Positions 57,961-64,000 of a stretch of DNA of 64,000 bases are shown here, piece after piece. The position numbers and the translations under genes were made by a program. The stretch is from Aphrophora alni (lineage: Eukaryota > Arthropoda > Insecta > Hemiptera > Aphrophoridae). The notes below the pieces were generated by a model. That model saw only the letters and a program-made list of their open reading frames with translations, did not search any database and was not told the DNA's origin. The stretch spans positions 35,834,216-35,898,215 of the forward strand of contig OY740768.1 of assembly GCA_963513935.1 (NCBI GenBank), in the 5' to 3' direction. The number at the start of each line of letters is the position of its first letter. Position 1 is the first letter of the stretch.

Positions 57961-59026
57961 AATTTGAAGTAAATTAGAATTATTTAAAGATGTGGTATCT
58001 ATATAATAATAATCCAAAACAACAATACAATCAAAACAATTGGGACTTTTATATCTGCATAAATGTTTCTGATAAATATTAAAAGTTATTATCTACAGTG
58101 TCAAATGTTTTGATTTACATTAATACTTACCTGTAACAAAATATTGATTTATTCCAGAAATAATATTCTTAGACTGCAGAATATTTTATTGATTTATTTT
58201 CTCAACCCTTATACAAATACATTATTCATATGTTAAGTGTCAATTAAAATCATTATCTTAAAAATATAACACTATAACATCAATCACAAAATGACACACA
58301 CACATTAACGAATATAGACATAAATATATAAAATACAAATAAATATTAACAATTATTAATAATATTGATTATTAAACCCTCTGCTATGTAGCCTAAAATG
58401 TATTCAATTTCAGCAACTGTATTATTTAATTTTGTTTAGATGTTAATATAAATTGGTTCCTTATGAGTGTGTACGTATCCCTTATCTATTACAATGTTAA
58501 CTTAAATGCAATTTTCTCAGAATCTAATGATAATAGAGCTTTATTTTTTTTAAATTATTTTTCCCTCCATACGAAACCTTGACTATACTGGAGAAGGCTT
58601 GAAAAAATACTAAAATTCGATTGGGTCATATACATAAATAATATTAGTAAAAACCAATAGTTCCTTAAATAGGTCTATTATTTCAACCCTAAAAAACAAA
58701 AATTGATTTTTACATAAAACTGTCTCCAGATTCAGATGACACTTTTTATTAGCCATCAACCTGTGTTGTAGTCTGGAGAAGTTGTATCTCCTATAAGTAT
58801 TACATGAAAGTACTTCAATATTAAGAGTTGAAATAATTATATTTTAAAATAGACGTATTAGGGCAACTTTTGACGTTGATTTCTCGATGATATACTTGTA
58901 TTGTGATTCATCGACCATATCGTGATCCTCACAGTTGTACAATTTAAATAATTCCTTTACTAATTGTACTCATGACTGTAACTGAATGTTTACTTCGGTA
59001 ACACACTACTACTTGCAAAGCAAATA
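57961..59026. other. AT-rich non-coding DNA
   Basis: No gene or clear repeat is recognised. Confidence 0.5.
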
Positions 59027-59420
59027 AACTATGCAAAATTATTACACAACTTTCTCACATACCCATCTCAAAACCTAGAATAATATACATAACAATAACT
59101 CCTAAACTATACTGCCTACACATAAGAAAGAAGAAAAGGCTTGCTTTGCCTGATCTATAAAATCGTAATCATGGAAATTAATTGTCGATTAATTTACGCA
59201 CTGGTGTGGTAATTATTAATCTTCACATTTCACCAAAATTTAAACAAAATCTGTTTAGTTGATTTTGAGAAATTATGTCATACATAATTCAAAACAGGTT
59301 CATAGATTTTTATGGTCCTTAGGTAAAACCAAGAACCCTTATATTCTCACGAGCGTCTCTGTCCGTCATTTGTTCGTATCGCAACCAGTTTACAAAGATA
59401 AAACGATAAATCGTATATAT
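59027..59420 (-). repeat. RPT-1 interspersed repeat, degenerate minus-strand copy
   Basis: The minus strand carries the body (from TTTCACCAAAATTTAAACAA on the plus strand at 59,229, closely like the 48,918/50,526 pair) and then the 3' signature GTGAGAAAGTTGTGTAATAA near 59,055-59,036. The order is correct for the minus strand, with the two parts only about 170 bp apart, so part of the middle is deleted. Confidence 0.5.
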
Positions 59421-61089
59421 GAGTATTTCAAGGTTTAACATATATTCATTGTATTGCCCAATAAGAAAAAAAAATATAGCAGTTACAAAAAACTGTCTAG
59501 TTGAATGTTTTTATTTTTAGAAATATTACTCGTATCAAATAAAACTAGAAGTTATTCTGATTAAGAATAAGTTATGAATGTTTATTTGAGGAATAAATTA
59601 TTAATGTCGATTTCATAAAAATGACTATCCCTATATGTACTAGACCCAAGTCGTGTGGATTTAGCACATCTTGAACCTCTTATTTTACTGTAGACTCCCT
59701 TACTAATACTGTATCATGTTGGCGAAAATACTACCTTGACGTTTTGCTTAATTTCTTAGAAGCTACAGTTTAACAAACTATGATGAAAATCATTTCAGAT
59801 GATTTTGATATAATCAATTTTTTTTTTTCCAAAAGATTTGAAATATTAAAAATGATAAATACGTATTATAATGATTGATCAAAATATCATATTATACCAA
59901 ATTTCATAAACATCAGTTCACTCGATTGGACTGTACAGCACTTCACAGGACGACTTAGACGATGGTTCCACCAAATATTCAACATAGATTTTTTGACACA
60001 TCGTATAATTTTCTGTTATATTACATATATGTTAAAAATTAAAAACAGGTAAAAATATTATAACAATTCACCAATGTTAAGACCGAAGGACAACAATGAT
60101 TGAAAAAATTATAATCTGATAGAAAAAAGTGCGTTATAATTTAATTAATTATAACCAATTACCATTACTTCCAATTATGCGTGTATTTTCAACATCTGAT
60201 TTTGCAAACATAAAATATCTTTTGAAATATTCATATTTAATCTCATTATATGAATATTTAAAAATTTTAAACACAATGATTTCAGCAAATTGAATAGGAA
60301 GTCACCAACTTTAATATTGATAAATAATTAAATAAATTTTACATTGTCTTTTGAACTTTTTTAAGAATTTTAAATTTCAAATTGAATTTTTTAACTCAAA
60401 AAGAAAAAAAAATGTTTAATTTGATAGTTGAAACAAGAAGTTATGTTTATTGTTTCCTCCATTAGCAAAATAATATTAAAAGGTAAAATAAAATAAAGTA
60501 CGTAACTTGCATATAACATAAACATTAACAACTTATCAAGATGTACTTATGTTACAACACAAAAATAAATATGAAATTGGAACAATTACACCAGGAAGTA
60601 ATAAAATCTTTGTGAGATGAAATTTTGTTTTCGTACATATTATTATAGTGATCAAAACAAAGAGAAAATATTTTCAGCTGCTGAGTTTAGTACAAAATTA
60701 AAAATAAATGAGGTAATGTTTTCTCACATGCCCATCTACAAAGGCAAAGATAATATTAGTGGTTATCTCACACAAACTAATGTAAACTTTTCTATTAATG
60801 AGTTTTTCAAATATATTTTGACAAAATTTATCAAAATGTTATAACAGATTTTATAAAAATCAGTCTTTGAGTTTTGGTCTTATGCAGCTATTTTGCAGTA
60901 TCCAATATAACGAAAAAAGAAGTCAGGAAATATATTTTAAATACGCCAAAAAACTAATTTTTATTAACATTTTTTCACACCTTTACAGTCTGCAAAGAAA
61001 TTACCTACTACAACATCCCCCCCCCAATAAAAATGTACCACTTTTGTTTAATTTTCTATTTAATTACGAGTTTTGTAAAACACAAAACT
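59421..61089. other. AT-rich non-coding DNA
   Basis: No gene. The 75- and 76-codon frames at 60,617-61,097 show no motif. TTTTCTCACATGCCCATCTA near 60,720 resembles a reversed RPT-1 signature flank (compare 59,050). A 9-C run lies at 61,017-61,025. Confidence 0.45.
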
Positions 61090-61380
61090 ACAACTAACTG
61101 CAATGAATGTCCTCCACGACTTCCCAGTTGTCGTGTCGTATTTGTTACTTTATTCGCTTCGTACAAAATACGACTGGAGAGGATGAGTGAAGGATGTACA
61201 AGGATGACAAGCCACGTGTTCTAAATTTGCTGTATGACGGAAGCAAATGAGAGACACTAATGGATCTAACCCTAGTCTATTTCTACTGACATGTGAGCGA
61301 AGGTATTTTGCCGAACAGTGACAGTTGAATTTCCCGTTTAATATCTTATCTCCCACCAACAGTAGTAGTGTTGTAAACTT
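61090..61380. other. Higher-complexity island, possible promoter or exon
   Basis: Rich in CpG for this window, with CACGTG (61,213-61,218), CGTGTCGTATTTG, GACTGGAGAGGATGAGTG and CCACCAACAG. Frames of 63-69 codons occur on both strands without recognisable motifs. It resembles the island at 35.3-35.7 kb in composition but lacks a clear TATA box and splice donor. Confidence 0.2.
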
Positions 61381-61650
61381 CCATTAATCTGATGGAATTA
61401 GAAAATGGATTTTCTTAACAGGTAAAATTATTGGAATTAGAACTTCAATTTTCAAGTACAGTAATAAGTTATATGATTAGGATTAAAATTTACTCTAACT
61501 ATTTTATTATATTAAAGTACTCTAGCTTTAGTTGTTATTCTGAAAATTACTGTTTCTAATTATTGTTATAGCTTAATTTAGAAATTTAAAAAACATATTT
61601 TCAATTTAATATGTGTTATAATTTATTCATTTTAAATACCCAAATATACA

Positions 61651-61803
61651 AAAAGCGTCAGGGTAGGAAGTGTTAAGTTTTGGTTAAGAAACCTAATAGG
61701 AACAGCTGGACCTAACCCAAGACTGCATGAAAAAAATATGTAGATCCAGCTAGATCCCTGGGGATTGACAGGCCCGTACTCATGTACGACAGCCCCTGAG
61801 AGC
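61651..61803 (-). mobile_element. SINE-like element, copy 11 (tail-truncated, promoter end well kept)
   Basis: AGCGTCAGGGTAGGAAGTGT, AAACCTAATAGGAACAGCTG, GACCTAACCCAAGACTGCAT, GTAGATCCAGCTAGATCCCT, GGGGATTGACAGGCCCGTAC and GCCCCTGAGAGCTG. About the last third of the element (the tail side on the minus strand) is missing. Confidence 0.75.
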
Positions 61804-61892
61804 TGAAGATTCATTGTTAATATTTAATTGAGTTTAAAGTTGAAAGGTTATCTACATTAATTATCCTTGCCAAATAATTATCATTATTACAA

Positions 61893-61938
61893 CAAGATAG
61901 GGGTTTCGACGAATTATACTGTCATCATCAGATTCTTG
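61893..61938 (-). ncRNA. Candidate hammerhead-like motif (HH-3)
   Basis: On the minus strand: CAAGAAT, CTGATGA (61,931-61,925), an extra T, GAC..GTC (a weak 3-bp stem II with a long loop), GAAA (61,907-61,904), CCCC, T-A (61,899-61,898), TCTTG. TCTTG pairs with CAAGA, leaving AT unpaired before the core. The layout GAAA, four bases, T-A equals HH-1 and HH-2. The short stem II makes activity unlikely without compensating tertiary contacts. Confidence 0.3.
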
Positions 61939-62689
61939 GTCTCAAATAGCTAATCTTCTATGAATTTATTCATGAAATTTCGGTAAACTTTTTTTATAGC
62001 ACAATAAATTTATAACACATTATATCGAACTAGCCTTTTTTTGTTTTGTTTTAAAACCACAGATATTGACCAATATTTCACCCAAAAACATTTTAAAACA
62101 CTCAAGAAAAATTCGTAATTATTCAAAATTGATATTGTAAAAGTATTTCCTGATATTACAATGAATCATATTATGATGAATGGTTGCTTATAAACTAAGC
62201 TCCTACTATTATTTAGTGTTTAATATAATGTGTCCATGTCCATTAGTAGTTTAGAAAAGTGTTTTTATAGTTTAATTTCAAATTCATTATCAATTTATTA
62301 TGTTTAAAAAGTTATTTTAAAGGAGTTTCATGTTGAAATCCACATAATATTGACTATTTTATGTCAAGGATCTATTAATTGATGATGGTCATAATCAGTC
62401 GAAACTTGATATATAAATGGAGATTGTATAACGGAGAGAATCAAGTTAAATAATCTATTTATAATAGATTCACACATATAACCAATTAAGATGATTTCTG
62501 AACATTGTAGGTAACTTGTAAGTGTCTTGTGATCTAGTAAATGTATAGCTATGTCCATAACTCCATATATATTTTTCAACTATTTACACCGTTATGAAAC
62601 AAATTATTGTGAAACAAAAACATTTTGTTAGGACTTTTTTAGTAGACTTACAATGACTACTCGATAGTTTGATGTAAATTACTATATTC
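61939..62689. other. AT-rich non-coding DNA
   Basis: Nothing recognised. Confidence 0.5.
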
Positions 62690-62800
62690 TAAAGTTTCTT
62701 TTTAAACGATCTTCACTGATTTTATGCTCTAGCAGTGATAATTTTAATCAAATTTGTCAAGATTTAGTGCAATCGTTATTTTAATAATTCTGTGAACAAA
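62690..62800 (+). repeat. RPT-1 interspersed repeat, short deleted copy
   Basis: TTATGCTCTAGCAGTGATAA with TTTTAATCAAATTTGTCAAG (body motif) is followed at once by AGATTTAGTGCAATCGTTAT (3' signature). Body and signature are nearly fused, so most of the repeat is deleted. Confidence 0.4.
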
Positions 62801-62886
62801 AGTGTTGTTTTACTTTTTGTAATCTCAAAAATCGAAAGGTTTGGATAGTATAACATTGAAACTATTTTACAGACCAGATAGCTAAC

Positions 62887-62887
<1 letters not shown>

Positions 62888-62929
<42 letters not shown>
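62888..62929. repeat. (TA)n microsatellite
   Basis: About 20 perfect TA units. Confidence 0.97.
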
Positions 62930-63539
62930 CGATTTTGTTACATTTTTATGCATAAAAACATTATCTTTTTGGACACTAGAGATATACAAAAACAAGCAGT
63001 TTGAGCTCTTGCATGGCTTTTTACCTTCCATATATCCATTTCTAGGCTTTTTTTTTTAACTGAGATTTTAATAAAACGTAGGCCTAAATTCCATTAAAAC
63101 TATGGAAGTTCTCTCTATTTCGACCACAAAAACACATAATCCTAGGATTATGCCTTAGTTTCCTTCATTTTAGTTCAATGAAAATATTTTACATTCAGTT
63201 TTGTTGTTCAGGGACTCAACACTACACCCATATTCAACAAAATCACTTCGAATAGTGTTATAGTGACTAGATATAAGCTGACCCCAACATTTCCACAATA
63301 TTAAAACAAAACAAAAATCTTAAGTTGTTTTACTTATTTTCTGATCAAATATAAAGATGTATCAAAAAGTTTCTCAAATCCCTTCCTAACTCCTCTAAAT
63401 TATCATATAAATATATTTAAATTTAGTTGAACTTTTTAATAATTCTACAATTTTAAATTAGTGATTAAAACAAATATTACCTAATCAAAGTAAATTTATA
63501 GATATTAATTCTCCGTGCTTTCCCTCTGAACAGAAATTA
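62930..63539. other. AT-rich non-coding DNA
   Basis: No gene; TAGGCCTA at 63,079-63,086 and the palindrome AATCCTAGGATT at 63,138-63,149. Confidence 0.45.
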
Positions 63540-63706
63540 TATAACCTGTTTTGTAAATACGCAGATCAAAGGTGCGAGTTGGAGATCAGTTGGAGTAGCT
63601 GTAGCAGGTTCCTTGCAGTATGCTAATATCTTAGCTTTATGCAGATTTATTGCGAGGGGTGAAACCTGACTTGTCTTCTTCTTCAACTCATATATCTTAC
63701 ATTGTA

Positions 63707-63742
63707 ATGAAACCAACAGAAGAAATCACATCTCAGCTCTCT
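63707..63742 (+). CDS. Candidate coding exon (MKPTEEITSQLS) ending at a splice donor
   Basis: ATG at 63,707 is followed by 12 open codons and then GTAAGT (63,743-63,748), in phase 0. Upstream DNA (63,540-63,700) is more complex than usual and includes ATCAGTTGG, an initiator-like TCAGT. The codons are varied rather than AT-driven. Alternatively it is an internal exon with an acceptor at CAACAG (63,714-63,719), or chance. The product cannot be identified, and the rest of the gene would lie beyond the window. Confidence 0.25.
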
Positions 63743-63748
63743 GTAAGT

Positions 63749-64000
63749 AGTATACTAATATTATAACAAACTAAATATTTACAGTGAATCTGTTATAAGA
63801 TATTGTTTTTTGTTTTATTTTTATGTTTTCATAATATTTTAGAAGGGTTATTGTATATAATGAGTATAATTTATTAAAAACAGTGATTTATATAGTTAAA
63901 TCTGTTTAAGTTTTTTATTTACTCCAGAACTAAAGGTAAAACAGTGTAATTAAATTTTACTGTATATGTCTTAAGTAGATATTAAAACAATTATACATCC
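63749..64000. other. AT-rich DNA to the window end
   Basis: Nothing recognised; intronic if the preceding exon is real. Confidence 0.4.

Overview
The window is AT-rich eukaryotic DNA (about 70% A+T or more by eye) and reads like an intergenic or intronic stretch of an arthropod genome. Support for this comes from the lack of any long conserved reading frame in 64 kb, abundant (TA)n, (TC)n and homopolymer tracts, many decayed interspersed repeats, and traces of non-LTR and Tc1/mariner-type elements. A hemipteran-like insect is a guess from general texture, not proven. There are no bacterial operons, no CRISPR array and no rRNA. The short open frames (60-170 codons) almost all fall in low-complexity DNA or inside repeats, and I treat them as chance frames.

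Genes. The only places that look like host exons are two short ATG-to-splice-donor segments on the + strand. One lies at 35,684-35,701, behind a TATA box, CCAAT-type motifs and a CACGTG box. The other is at 63,707-63,742. Both are tentative. Several islands of higher complexity (1,190-1,400; 4,618-4,740; 7,443-7,770; 10,185-10,560; 14,980-15,350; 41,690-41,990; 51,180-51,480; 57,840-57,960; 61,090-61,380) may be regulatory DNA or untranslated exons.

Repeats explain most of the structure. (1) A SINE-like family of about 200-260 bp occurs 11 times in both orientations, with a tRNA-like promoter region at one end. (2) A roughly 650-850 bp repeat, here called RPT-1, has no recognised coding capacity and recurs at least six times. 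One copy is split by a SINE-like copy and another by a palindromic repeat, which gives a relative insertion order. (3) Long-armed fold-back elements sit at 5,377-6,245 (flanked by TA), 18,363-19,121 and 52,729-53,535. (4) A 400-bp palindrome-rich repeat is present at 17,052-17,465 and, inverted, at 40,195-40,598. (5) A broken LINE reverse-transcriptase C-terminus lies at 43,105-43,640 (-). (6) A probable Tc1/mariner-type transposase tail with its terminal repeat lies at 27,068-27,354. (7) A degenerate 20-bp minisatellite fills 49,755-50,236, and eight long (TA)n arrays are scattered through the window.

Most interesting signal. Three to six places carry a hammerhead-ribozyme-like core (CTGANGA, stem II, GAAA, four bases, then T-H). 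At 22,354-22,401 and 22,924-22,973 the flanks also form stem I with one bulge, so both fit a minimal type I hammerhead with a one-base-pair stem III. They lie in the same orientation 571 nt apart, with a perfect 12-bp hairpin between them. This layout recalls retrozymes or Penelope-type elements and is the best candidate here for an undescribed system. The palindrome TAGGCCTA is also about 20 times commoner than base composition predicts.
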